Shown here in pieces: positions 15,201 through 28,000 of a stretch of 64,000 nt of DNA. Each line of letters starts with the position of its first letter. Position 1 is the stretch's first letter. The translations under genes were made by a program, and so were the position numbers. The stretch covers positions 15,089,501-15,153,500 of the forward strand of contig NC_092601.1 in NCBI RefSeq assembly GCF_047663525.1. Reading direction: 5' to 3'. This DNA is from Anas platyrhynchos. Taxonomy: Eukaryota; Chordata; Aves; Anseriformes; Anatidae. The notes under the pieces were generated by a model. The model ran no database searches. It was not told the origin of the DNA and saw only the letters and a program-made list of their open reading frames with translations.

Positions 15201-16296
15201 GACGCAGATGAAAAAGTAAAAATTGTATTATTTTTTTAATTTATAATTTATTAGAATGTCAGCTTCTTATTGCTTCTGTGAAGTGCTTCAAACTTCACAG
15301 CAAAGGAATAGATTTGATTATAGATAGATATCCGACATTAAATTTTAACCGTGGAAGTACGAGACAGAAGTAAAACTAAATTGAAAAACCAGCCCACATA
15401 CAACTTTTTTCAGGGGACTAAGTTCTCCATTTTTGTTGTTTGTTTGTTTGTTTTTTTTTATAAACTTAAATTTGTTTGGAGGTTCAGAACTAATAATGCA
15501 TACTAAATTACTCAGAATACCTATTTTCAGAAGTCTCTTGAATTTGCAATTCTCTATATAGTTTTAATTCGGTATGAAATGACACACAGATTTGTGTCTC
15601 AACTAAGTCATATTAAACCAAAATGGAACATCCCAGATTTTTGGCACCGCATTTTAGATGGATCCGTAAACTTTTACACCCAAGCACAATTAACTAATAA
15701 AGTCCAGAGACAGAAGTCTTTGCTAAAAAGTGACTAAAGAGAATCAGGCACACAAAGTGAGAGCATACCTGCTTCTTTATCTTCAATCCAAAATAAATTC
15801 CTTTTTTTAAAAAAATAAAGACATTCTCCTAAAAGTACAGAATCTGGATTTTGTTCCTTATATGCTTTTATATTATACATAAAAAACACAGCAAGATTTT
15901 GAAGGTTTCCTCTCCCCAAAAGAACCTTCTCAATTTTTAAAGAACAACTTCAGCTGCTCCTTCAGCAGGACGACAACAGCATCTGAAGAACAAACACAGA
16001 ACAATAACATGACAACAACAGAAGAATTCTGAAAACACAACTTAGTTATTTTAAATATTTCTGTGTGATTAAAAAGGCTTTGAATATCTCCACCAGTCTG
16101 TTCCTGCATGTTTGAAGTGAGTCTCCCAAAGAGCCTTGCTGTATATGTGAGCTCTGCAACTGCTATAACTCCTGTATCTCAGATTTACAGCATCCCTGCT
16201 CATTTCTTTAGCTTCACCAGGAATTCCAGAAGTAGCACAGTTCCTGTGATGACTTGCCTTTCAAGAAAGTACAGCAAACAACGATAATCATACCAC

Positions 16297-16445
16297 TAGA
16301 ATCATAGAATCATAGAATATCCTGAGTTGGAAGGGACCCTTAGGGATCATCAAGTCCAACTCTTGACACCGCACAGGTCTACCCAAAAGTTCAGACCATG
16401 TGAATAAGTGCACAGTCCAATCTCTTCTTAAATTCAGACAGTACA
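16297..16445 (-). mobile_element. CR1 LINE 3' end fragment
   Basis: The plus strand shows the reverse complement of the avian CR1 3' tail: two AATCATAG octamer units, then TATCCTGAGTTGGAAGGGAC and a GATCATCAAGTCCAAC segment. The element is 5'-truncated, which is typical of CR1, and lies on the minus strand inside the large MAD1L1 intron. Its inner limit is approximate. Confidence 0.88.
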
Positions 16446-16934
16446 TATAGAGCTCCCAAAATACAGCAGCACAAAGTCCTTAAATTTAATTTGGTCAAAC
16501 TAAGGCAAAGTTTCTATCAGAAAACTAACCTCACAGCACGTCCCTCTCCTCAAACATTTGTCACCTTACTGGTACCATACCTTAGCTCCTCTTCATCAGA
16601 GTAAAGGAAAATACTGCCACTAAGATCTGGTGCTCTAAGCGTTAAGTTTCACAATAATACTTCCTTGGCCAAAAAGCCCTATCGAGCTCCAACCGAAGCA
16701 GTTACACCTATTTGTTAATTTTTTAATGCCCACATTCTCCCTTTCTATTGCAAACTGTATTATACTAAACCATATGGTAAGGAATCTGCTACACATATTG
16801 TTCACAAAAATAAATGAATTTTCAAAATTTCCTAGGCAATTAGGACACAGTTTGTTGTAACACTTTGATTAAAATGTGTTGAAGAGCAATCATTTGCCTT
16901 TATTCATTCAAATTATGGTGCCAAGAGCTGTCAA

Positions 16935-16955
16935 AAAAAAAAAAAAAAAAAAAAA
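16935..16955. repeat. Poly(A) tract, 21 bases
   Basis: A run beside a candidate conserved block in the large MAD1L1 intron. It may be a simple expansion, since no element body was recognised. Confidence 0.9.
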
Positions 16956-19900
16956 GACTAGGGTATACCTTACAGTTTCCCCCAAAAATTGCATGCTTAG
17001 TAATTTTATCTCAAAAACAAAGCAAATGGAAGAGATCTGAAGCATAAATGGAAGCAATAATTCCCTTCATTTAGAAAAATATACTTTGTATTTGAACAAC
17101 TTATAAGAAGAACTAACAAGAACAATTTATTTGTAAAACAGCTTTGAGCGTTTTGAAACTGGCTTGACAATTCCAGAGACAGTTAATTGACGTCTCTTTT
17201 GAAATAGCTGCAAAATTAGCAATTAATCTAATCACCTCATAACTTGAATGGAAAAAGGGGAGAAAAAGCTCTTGATTCCAGTCAATATGCTTCCATGGGT
17301 TTTAATTAAAAAGTTTTTTTTCCACTCAAGTTATTGATATGGCATCACAACTACTGATCCTTCAAGTTTCATTTCTGCTTTAGAAATATATTTAAGAGCT
17401 CAAAAAGATCAAATCGACCTCACTTTTGGGAGAGGGAGAAAAAAAGCACCTTATCATTTGGCTGTCATTTTAACATTTCAGACTTCTTTCTCATTCCTAC
17501 CGCTGCTCTAATAGCGAGCACAGAACACATCACTGAAACCTGGTAAGCATATACCTTGCGTAATTGAATGTGGCCTTGCATGTGAGGGGCCTTAACAGGC
17601 CTCAGGGAGAAGGAATATTACACGGAGTAGTATCAAACCTGTTGATTTGAGAGTTAAGATAGCCCCAGTTTGCTGCCTTTTTTTTTTTTTTTCCTTCATC
17701 CAGATGCCAGGTCCTTGCATACTGAACCACACAGCCTGCAATGTACAGGTCTGAGAGAGGTCACGGTGAAAGAAAAGCAATTTTCTAGAGTTTGATTAAA
17801 AAGCATTACAGCATAAGGCAAGTTGCCTTTTTCCTTAGAACACAGCAAATCCAGAGAGTGTTGCCTTTCCAAATGGGACCCAGCTCACACAAATCATCAC
17901 TGGAGGCTCCTCTTCTCCGGTTCCAATTCAGGGAGAGCAGCGGAGTAAATCTAATTGCCTGCTACCACCGAAGCAGCAGTCACTGGTTTTGCTTGGTTCA
18001 TTTTCTGCCACTGAAGTTCTGAATCAGCTTGCTGAAATTACACCTTTCAACAAGAAGCTGTTAACCGGCTCAGCTGTCTTCTCATCAAAACATATCCTCA
18101 AGCTCTCGCTGAGCTTGCAGTGAGCGATGCAGACTGCAGGTAACAGCAGCCACCTGGGTAAAGCTACAGGGGGGCTCCAGTGTGAGCCACACGACTGTCA
18201 GCCTGGCTCTCAAAAACAGGTGAGAAGTCAGAGGCTAGCTTTGTTAGAAGAGACTCACTGTCATGTCATTGTTTTTTGGGGGATGGATGAGTAATTGTAT
18301 GCTAACTTGCAGATTTCTGTCAAGACCAACCTTCATTAAGAGTCAAAACTAACCTAAATGTTAAATAAAAAAAAAAGATGTACTGCCTAAGAGGAAAGTA
18401 CGTAAGTAACAAGGGAAACAGACTGAACTAGACAAATAGAATAAACTCTGTTGAGCTCTTACTAATGACAAGTGTATCTCCATACGAGTTTGGTTTGTAC
18501 TGGTACTGACCATGGGGATGCCCTTCAGCTGCTCTGGCATTTCAGCACAAAGCTGACCAATTGCTGTGACTGGAGCAAAACTTGCTTTGCTCTCCACTCT
18601 GTTCAGCTGCCATTCTTTACAAGTACTTTTTTTGCACAGAAGCTAATGATTTGTAGCCTAAATAATGAATAAGAGCTGTATCGACTCAAACTCTTACTTA
18701 TGCTTGACATTTCTGAAGCAATCAAAGCATACTTTGTCTGGTCCTGTTCTCGACTCTCTCCTAAGTCAAAACTAAAAAACCAATCTTTCTGGTGTTAGGA
18801 TACAGATGAAATCAATTCCTCCTTGGAGCATCCATTGCTATGCCTTATCCCAAAGGAAAAAAGGGACAATAGTCCACATATTTCAATCATGCCATAACAC
18901 AAAAGAATTTTAATTAGGCTTAAATGCAATTGCACAAAATGAAGCAATTTATAAGGCCAACAATAAGCCATTTAATAATAACTCAAGAAACATAGAGCTT
19001 ATTTGCAAAGCTGTTAAGTATTTTGTATCCTATGTTTTTCCAATATAGGAAAACAAACAGTTCTTAAGGTCTTCCCTTTTACCTTTTGTAGGTTAGCAGG
19101 GAAGCATAACAAACCTATTGTACTTACTAATCCATAAGAGCCTGTGTCTTTGAAGTTCTTTCAAACCATTGTTTGGTGTGATGAGAGGAAAATCCCTGGT
19201 CTCTGTCAACAAAGAATTCCCAAACCAGCAGCAGCATCTTCTCCAAGTCAGACAGCACTGTCCAAGGCTCTCTTCTCCATCTCACTCTTCTCTATGTTTG
19301 ATCACATCTCCTCACTATACCACCTCTTATTAAACAAAACCCAAAAGCCCTACATTAAAGGGGGCAATCTATAGGTGTTTTACTGTTTCATTCACAAGGC
19401 CCATTATACCCTTGTACTACTTGAGACTCTCAAGATCATTTCTATGGATAACAGTTATTATTGCTTAACTTTTCTCCCCAAAATGAACACAGATTAAACA
19501 TCAAACAGCAAGAAAAAAAAAACATGAAACTTCTAAAGCACAGTTTAGGTATATACTGTCAGTAGCACAGAAGCAGTCAAGTTCGGAGTGATCATAAAGG
19601 ATTTTCAGAAGTGGCTGTTGCTGCTCTCATACCACAGCAGATATCAGCATCATCTTTGCAATTAAATGGTTTTTCTCAATTTGCAATTTAATTTATTAAA
19701 TGTAATTACATATTAATGATGATGCTGAAAAGCAATTTCTGTAGCGTATAATTTTGAACCTATTGCCCTTAAGATTTCAAACAAACTGTAAATACATTTA
19801 ATAACGTAATGTTTATTTTAGTACAGAAGCAAAAGCTATTTTAATTTTCTTACCCATCATGTACTTAATTTGAGAAAAAATGGGTAAAACAAAAATAATG

Positions 19901-22900
19901 TGATGAAATACACAAAATGACTTAATTTAGGAAGCCATAACTAACGTATTTTTCCCTGTAGTTTCCATTTGTCAATCGAACTGGAACAAATGGAGGATAG
20001 TATGAACTGTTTGCTGGGGGGAGGAATAAGGCTTCATAAGACAAGGGGAATGTCAGGCAGACATTCCCCAGAACAGAATTAGAATAAATAATTTGTATTC
20101 TTTTCCAACTATGTGTGCATCCTAAGATTTTCAAGATATCTGGATAATTTTAAGTAGCCATATGCAAAAAAAAAAAATCTGAAAAACAGACTGAAATATG
20201 ATGATAGGCTCATTGGAAATGAATTCTGAATATGGAGATGCAATATATTTTAGAGAGATAACATGCAATTGAGGATCATTAGAAACCTCCAAGAAGATTC
20301 CAGGCCAACTGCTGGGATTACAGGAGGCTGGGAAAGTGTCCTGACAGCCTAACTAAAAGCAATAAATGGAATTTCCAAAGGGCCAGGCAGGGACATGACA
20401 CAGACACTCTTTCTAAAGTTCATGTCAGTGGAAAAAAGCTAGTTCAGAAACTTGCTCCTCACCAAGCTGAGGGCCAGTAGGGATGGCTGGTTCCAACGGA
20501 AGGGTCTCAGCTAGAAACTAACTCCTCAGCCTTCAAATTAGTTAGAAACGTTTATGCAAAAACAGATTGTGTCAGAAGTTCTCGCATACTTCTGTTGAAT
20601 CTCTGCTAGGCCTAGCATGCCAAGTTATTGCCAAGGCATTTGTAGACAGTTGGACCAGCTGAGAAATCCCAGGCAACAGAGCTTCTTTTCAAGGAGGAAA
20701 GAAAATACACATATCAAACATACCCTTCTGACATAACTTCCATGTATATGGAAGTTAACAACATGAAGATATTTTTATAGATAACCAGGGCTTCTCTCCG
20801 ATAGCAAAAGGAAAGAAACACCGTACCTAGGACTGGGTACTGACAATGTGTATTTGACTGCTTTAACAGATACCACTAAATTGACGGTCTTCTTTTGACA
20901 CTTCTCTGAAATATCCTTGCAGAATACTAATTCATGTAAGAAATTCTCCAATTGTTTTCAACAACTTTATTGCTCAGTATTTCCCAGGCCCTCATCAGCT
21001 GCAAATATGAGACAGCAGTGACACAAAATCCCTCACGTTGAGGAAGAGGAGATACTCGTTATGACTGCCTACTAGTCCTTGTGACAGCCTAGGCTGTGTT
21101 TTCGGCTCCATTTTATATCAGTGGGATTTGACATCCCATATATTATTTTCATTTACATCTGATTACAATCACATACCTCTTCCGTCTCACAGCAGGAATA
21201 CCATTTTAAACTGCAACTTTAAACCACAGTAAGTTATTTTAACTTTTTTTTTTCTTTTAATATCATCCAATAATATCAGTCAGGTGAATTTATGGTGACA
21301 GTTTTAGAAAGAACGAAGAACATACTGCTTAGATGTTCAGCTGGAGTGTTATTCTTTTAGACAGAAAACTAAGGTTAAACCTATTGCTTCGATTAATTAA
21401 AAACTACCCAAACCTCGAGCAAACATTTTTTCAAAGCTTTTCACAGCAGATGTCTCACCTCTGGCAGAAGCAGAGAGTGAAACAACCTGGTTTCAGCAAG
21501 CTTGTGATGTTAAAAAAACATTACTGAAGAACAGAAAACACACGGCTTATAAATTACTATATTTATCACAAGAAGAATCAATAGTGGAAGAAGAAAATGC
21601 TCAGGGAAGGTGCTTGCATTGTCAGTAGCAGCATATTGCTGCAAGTTATTTGTATAAACATGGTATAAAAGGCATCAGCTACCACTAAGGCTCCATTCAT
21701 GGTGGATATATCACACATAATATACAAGTTCGGAGAAATGTAGATTCCTACTCTCCAAAACAGACCAAAGGAAGGCCTAAAGTTTAGATCTAAGACACAA
21801 AGTTTAAGCAATCTGACTCAAGACACCCCTGAAAAAAAAAATACATCTCTAATTCAGTCACAATAAAGGAAAATTTAACGCCCTGTTAACTTCAAATGAT
21901 CAACCACAAGAGCTGTACCCTAAAACTTTGGTTAAACTCAAAGCAGCCATGCATCAGTATGCAATGCTATTTTGATGAGTGCCATACTAATAAGTTAATC
22001 CTGAGACACGAGTTTAAATCCTAGCTTTTTGCTAAGCCTAGCCTCACGTTCAACTATGGCATCATTCCCAGTGCCTCCCATCAAGTTTTCACCCCTCAGA
22101 GCCTGCTGCTCAGGTACCAGTGTTACCAACCCCATAAGCACGTGAGCTCACGATCTGTAACCCCTAGCATCCATCTCAGGCCTCCTCGCTTAATGAAGCA
22201 CAGCCCTCACCCAGCTGTCCACAAGCCAGCAAGCGAGCTTAACTTCAGGAAAATGAATTACATGCGTCCCCAGACACATGTAAATAAAATGAAGAAATTT
22301 CAGATTTACAGTGCTGCCTTCAAACCCTCTCCCCCAGCTCAGGGAGGATTAAAAAGGACTTCAAAGAAGCCTGAGTTCCAATTAAAACAGTGTGACCACC
22401 CCAGGGACGTAAAAATATTCCTCTGATTAGTGAGATGCGCTCTTTGAACTGTTTAGCTAAAAAAAGCTTTAAGAACTTTAAACAAATGCAGTAATTCTCT
22501 CTCATACTTTTTTTTTTTTTTTTTGAAAGTTTCTAAAAAATTTAACATTCAAAGTGAAGGACAAACAACGTTTTAGACCAAAAGTTTTATGGAAGTTCAC
22601 CCATACATCAGCTCCAGACAGCTAATGCAAACATGAGACTTACCAAGACCTAAACAGCAAGGTCCCAGTGCAAACCAGTTGCCACAAGTCATTGGAACAG
22701 AAGAGCACCAGTGACACTGTTGCTACAGAGGAATTAAGCAATGATTGAAGTAAAAACAAACAAACAAAAACATAAACAACTCTCACTATGCTTCACATTA
22801 AAAAAATAAAAACAACATGCCTTTCCATCAAATCTACATTCCCCAAAAACTGAGTTGAATTACATACTCTGAAAGTTTTAGCTCCAAGAAGAATGATGAC

Positions 22901-23800
22901 CACAAGAACAAATGCTGGGAAAATAACCCTCAAACATACCAAAGCAGTCAGCACTAAGTGGATATAATAAACCTGCTTGTGAAAGCCAAACCCCAATCAC
23001 CACCAGCCATAAATAATGAATAATTCATGTCAGAAGGAAATAGAAGCAGACTTAAAGACTCGTTCATAGAAAGTGGAACTGCTGTAGTGTAATCGCATTA
23101 AAGATGTAAACAGAGGCATTTCAGCAATTACTGCTCTCCTTTTGCCAGCTCACTCTCACAAACCAGGACTTGAGCTCAGCTGCCTGCATCAGGCACAGGA
23201 TTCGGGGCAGCCAAAAGCAATTATGATTTCCCTGTGTCTTTGCCACAGGCTCCTGCGACGAGGATTAAGATAACGACTGGACTGGTTTCACAGGCACCGA
23301 CACCATCCTGGCTTACTGCTGTCGTAAAGTTTTAGTCACTTTTAATGCCTGAGGCTACGAGGGGAAGCACTAATAAAATTAAATGATAAACAGTTTCTAA
23401 AAGGTGAAATGCATTCACAGAAGAGAGCTACCTATTCTCTCCATAAGGAGAAACAATCTAACATCCCATCATCTAACTTTGCATCCTTCCTTGCATGTAT
23501 GTTTAATTAAGATCTCACTTCATCATGCTGTACAATACCACATATGAGACTATCACAGCCAGTTACTTTTTCTTTAGCAAATGGGCATTACAGAACCAAC
23601 CAGCTAACAATAAAAGTTAAAAATCACTGAGGTCTTCTTAATGCCTACCCCTCTGAAGATCTCTCCCCTAACTCTACCTGGACGTGCAGCTTCCAGGTCC
23701 TGCTCATTGCTGGCGTGACTGCAGGTTGTACAACAGCTCCGTGCTCCAAGGCAGATGAGATATTCCTAACTCCTCAGATTCCTCTCCAGCTTGTTTGGGA

Positions 23801-23882
23801 AGATCATAAAATGGCTCAGGTTGGAAGGAACCTTAAAGATCATCTAGTTCCAACCTCCCTGCCACAGGCAGAAATACTGCAA
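23801..23882 (-). mobile_element. CR1 LINE 3' end fragment
   Basis: It reads ATCATAAAATGGCTCAGG and then TTGGAAGGAACCTTAAAGAT and CATCTAGTTCCAACC, the reverse complement of a CR1 3' end of the AAGATCATCTAGTTCC type. It is short and heavily 5'-truncated, with one terminal octamer left. Confidence 0.85.
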
Positions 23883-24996
23883 AGCACCTATAGCCAGTCT
23901 AAATGGGAGTTCTATTTATATTTATTATATTTATATCAGTAAATTATATAGATCTGATAATAAGTGTCTACTTTGAACAAGAGATGCAATGAACAAACAA
24001 ATGAAAGCAGCAGCCATTAAGCCACAAAACTTAAAGCCACTGTTGCAAAGCTGCCTCAGTTAGCTTCTTTCTCCCTAAGCTTTTCTGAATTCTCAAGTTT
24101 TTGTTTTGTTTTTAATTTACTTCAACCATTTTGGTTTATAACTTGAGCCTTTGCTAGCTAAAAGCATTCTCCAGGCGTAGCTCATTCCTCCTTCCTCCAC
24201 TGAGCCACAGCTTCCCTAAGCTTCCCGCTTGAGAAGCATCTCAAAGAAACAGGGCCAGAATTCTGCACTGCTTACAGAACTCGATACCTCCACCATGTTC
24301 CATACATAACCTTTGCAAAATCAGGATTAAAATGAAATCACAAAGGCATATGGAAAATAAGTCTCTCAAAAGTAACTTTGCCAATGCTACAGAACAGTGA
24401 GCTCCATAGGAAACACTTACTCTTTGCAGTCCTGTGTAAAGTCCAGGATTTCCAAGCTGCCACACCTTCTTTCTACCAAATTCATTAGAATTTTTGCCAG
24501 AAAATAAAAAAAAGTCTGCAGACAGCACATGACAGAGAGAAGACATTCTTAAAATTGTGTGACTAATGTTTATGCAGTGCAAAGAGCTCTTTATAACTCT
24601 GGGTATGAAAAAAAATGACCACAACCAAAAAAAAAAGGCCATTTTTTCTTCCCCACCAACTTCTACCTTTCATGTCAGCAGATGATCTTTTCAAACAGTA
24701 TCAGAATAACACAGCATCAGCAGCATGTGCCTTCATGCTAAATCTGCATCTCTCTGCATGGGGATTTTGCTTCCTGTTACACCTCCTTCAAAGAGCAGAA
24801 CTTGGACAAGCAAATACGTTCTCCACTGGCACTCCTTTTCCCATACAGAGAGACATTCAAAATCCTGAAGTAATGGGCACAATTACTGGAGTGAGAGATT
24901 CAAATACATCCTACAAACTCTGCTTCAAACCCAGGGAAGTACATAAACTATCAGAAGTCCCATGTGCACGTTCACCTGAGCTTGTACAGTGATCCA

Positions 24997-24997
<1 letters not shown>

Positions 24998-25023
<26 letters not shown>
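24998..25023. repeat. Poly(T) tract, 26 bases
   Basis: One of the two longest homopolymers in the window. No retroposed body was recognised on either side. Confidence 0.95.
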
Positions 25024-25028
<5 letters not shown>

Positions 25029-28000
25029 GGGCTTAAAAGAAATGCCCAAACATATAGTTTCTCAGAAAGCAGAAAGGAGGGCTACCTATTGATTGTGTAT
25101 CAGGGTACTTTGGAAAAGAAGGGGAGGAATATCAGTGCTGAAACAAGTGCTGCCACCCCAGACATCCTCCCTTCAGAAAGCAGAAAGGCTTTAAGTACAT
25201 GAAACCAGCTCAACTGTGTAGTTACCCTCTAAAATGCCATCAGTTACCTAAATTGGGCTGTGTGGCAGAGAGGAATAAAAATGAGGCAGGGTCAAACCAC
25301 CTCTAGAATTAATTTGAGGGGGGAAAGGGTAAATTTCAAAAGTGGAAGGGGTTTTATCCCTGCCTTCCCTCACTCTCCTGCAGTCGTCATGGCCCAAAGA
25401 GACAGCAGCAGAGGATTCCATTAATAAATATATTTCAACTTCCTTTTTAATGGTGTTAAAAATGTATGCAAATCCATTCATAATTAGGTTTAAAAATTCC
25501 ATTTCATGGGCTAATCAGACTTCAAAAAACTCAATTTTAGTTTTAATCAGATTTTAACAAGGATATTAAGTCCATTTCGTTCAGAAGAGGGAGAAACGGT
25601 GAATTTAACACAAAATGTATTCAAGCTTAGCCCTGGGAGATAATTAAATAAAATTAATTTGGCAAGGGTTGTCTGTAAATGGAAACACTCCAGACAGCAG
25701 AGCACGTTTCTGAAGGAAACAAAAGCAGTTCATTACTGTACAAACAGATACAAAGCTTATTGTGCAGACAGGAGGGAACTGCAGCTCTGCCACAACAGCA
25801 AGGCAGCCCGGGCCCTCACGCTGCCTCCAACACGCAGGAGCCTGTGGAGGAGAAGGCAGTTATTCCCTAGAAGTGGAAAATGCAGGGTGCAACAGATACA
25901 GACCTAATGATCCCAAATCATCAGGTACAGAACGGCGAGAGACAGTTCCTTAAATCATGAGATGCTGCAGTCAAGGCAATCAGTGAGGTTGCTGTCAGGC
26001 ATCATTTTGTCAAATCCCATGTAGCGGTGGAGTCCCTGCACTACAGGTCTGAGTCTCAGCTTCATACCAGAGGCATCTCAGACACTACCCACGGACTGAT
26101 ATGGGTCTTAAAACTCTGGTAACTGTCTGATATTTCAGTTCTGAAGGACCAAATACTTTGTAGTCCCTGCACACCCTCACACCTCTTTCATACCTCTCCT
26201 TCCCCTGGAATCGTGACCATTTTCAAACCACACGGCACCTCCTCGCATCCTCTTGACCTCAATTCTCATGGCAATTCATCTCTGCCTTGCTCTTGGTCAC
26301 TAATGATTCCTTCCTAGCTGCCTTACCTTGCCCTTTTTCTCTCATTATCTTTTTTGGATCAGCACATTGGCCCAGGGAACGTCTTGTGCTTCCTTATGGA
26401 GCAACACAAGTGCATGGGATTATACAAATATGGACAACATAACTTGTGAAAAATATTAACGTTAATACATATAGGTAAATGCCCAGATGACAGATGCAGA
26501 TCACAAACGACTAACTCTGCCTTGCTATAGTTTGCACAGTCAAGTCCTTCAGCCTTATGCAGGACTTTCGTATCCAGTGTTAAGCATCAGTTTAACCAGC
26601 TCCTCAAAAAACTAGCATATGATTATGTCAAACACATCAGCATCTGTCAATCTCAGGCACAGAAGTGCAGATCTTATTACCAGATTTGTCTGGCATTTAA
26701 CTACTAACATCATATGGTGAAAGTCACTTGTGACAGACACTTAACCAACACACATGATAAAATAAACCAGAAGAGTTGACTAAGGCAAAGTTACAGGTTT
26801 AACCCGTACCCTCCAAACTCTACTCAGAGAGACACATCACAGTTGGACAGAGCAGTACAGAATACGGGACAAATATTTTACCAAAAAAGCCACTTTAAAT
26901 ACCTAACTACAGCCAAAAGACTGACATAGAGAAATGGCACGTATATCTTTAGCAGCTATCATCAGCCATATAGACAGGAGCGCACATATTTTCCAAAGTC
27001 CTATGTCTACCCAATCAGAACAAAAAAGAAAAAAACACCCACTTTCAGAGCACTTTTTCGCTCTTCCCCTCCACCAGCCTTCCAAATATATCAGTTATTA
27101 TGAAGTGCCAATTGCATTTCCCCTTGCCAACTACTTGCAGGCAGGCAGGCAAGCCGATAGGTGTTCCGTCACCTTGACGAGTGGGCCAGCTATCCAGAAG
27201 GCAGACGATGTCTTTGCCAAAGTTGCACTGGAAAGCATCAGACCAAAATGAAAGGCTTGTCACAAAACAGGCTTGATGCCATCAACCTTGGCTGTTAGAT
27301 TTGCAGAAAACCACCTGAAGCCACAAAAAGCTTTAACTCTGGGAATACCAAGAGCATACAGACAGAAATGTTATTCACAAATGCACTAGCAAAACTGAGT
27401 TAAAGAAATCCTAACTAGGTTAAAGCATTACCTTCCGAACTAAGGCAATAACAGAAGCTGCAAAGTATCACCAAAACCTGTCCAAGGTAACTGATGATGA
27501 CTTTTCTAATTGAGGATCTTGATATTGAACACATTCTCAAAGGCAGGTACTCTATTTCTGCCCTTCTTAGAAAATTGGTTGCTTGTCAAGCCCTTACAGT
27601 ACAGCTTCAGAAAGCCACAGGAAGAATGACTGTTTCATTAAAGCAAGAAAAAATATAGCTTGGTCAACTAGGGGAAATCCAGAATTTCATATACCTTCCT
27701 ATCCAATAGATTTATCTTCCTTTCACACCCTTCCAGAGAGCCTGATGTGTTACTCACATCCGAATATCCCTGGAAGAGAGTATAAACAAGTAACAAGAAT
27801 TCAAAAGCAATTTCAGAAAAAATGGGCTAGAAAATGGTTCTCATAATAGTTGCCCATCACTGCCCACCAAGAGGCATAGCAACCATTAACTTTGCTGACA
27901 AAAGTTGAGAATAACGTGGAGAAAGGAATTGGGTAAGAACAGAGGCAAAGTAGTACTAGAAAAGGAGAGAATAGATGCTCGAGAAATCAAGTGAATAATT

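Noticed and set aside
24998-25023. Poly(T) as the tail of a processed pseudogene
   Set aside because: No coding remnant or target-site duplication was recognised next to it.
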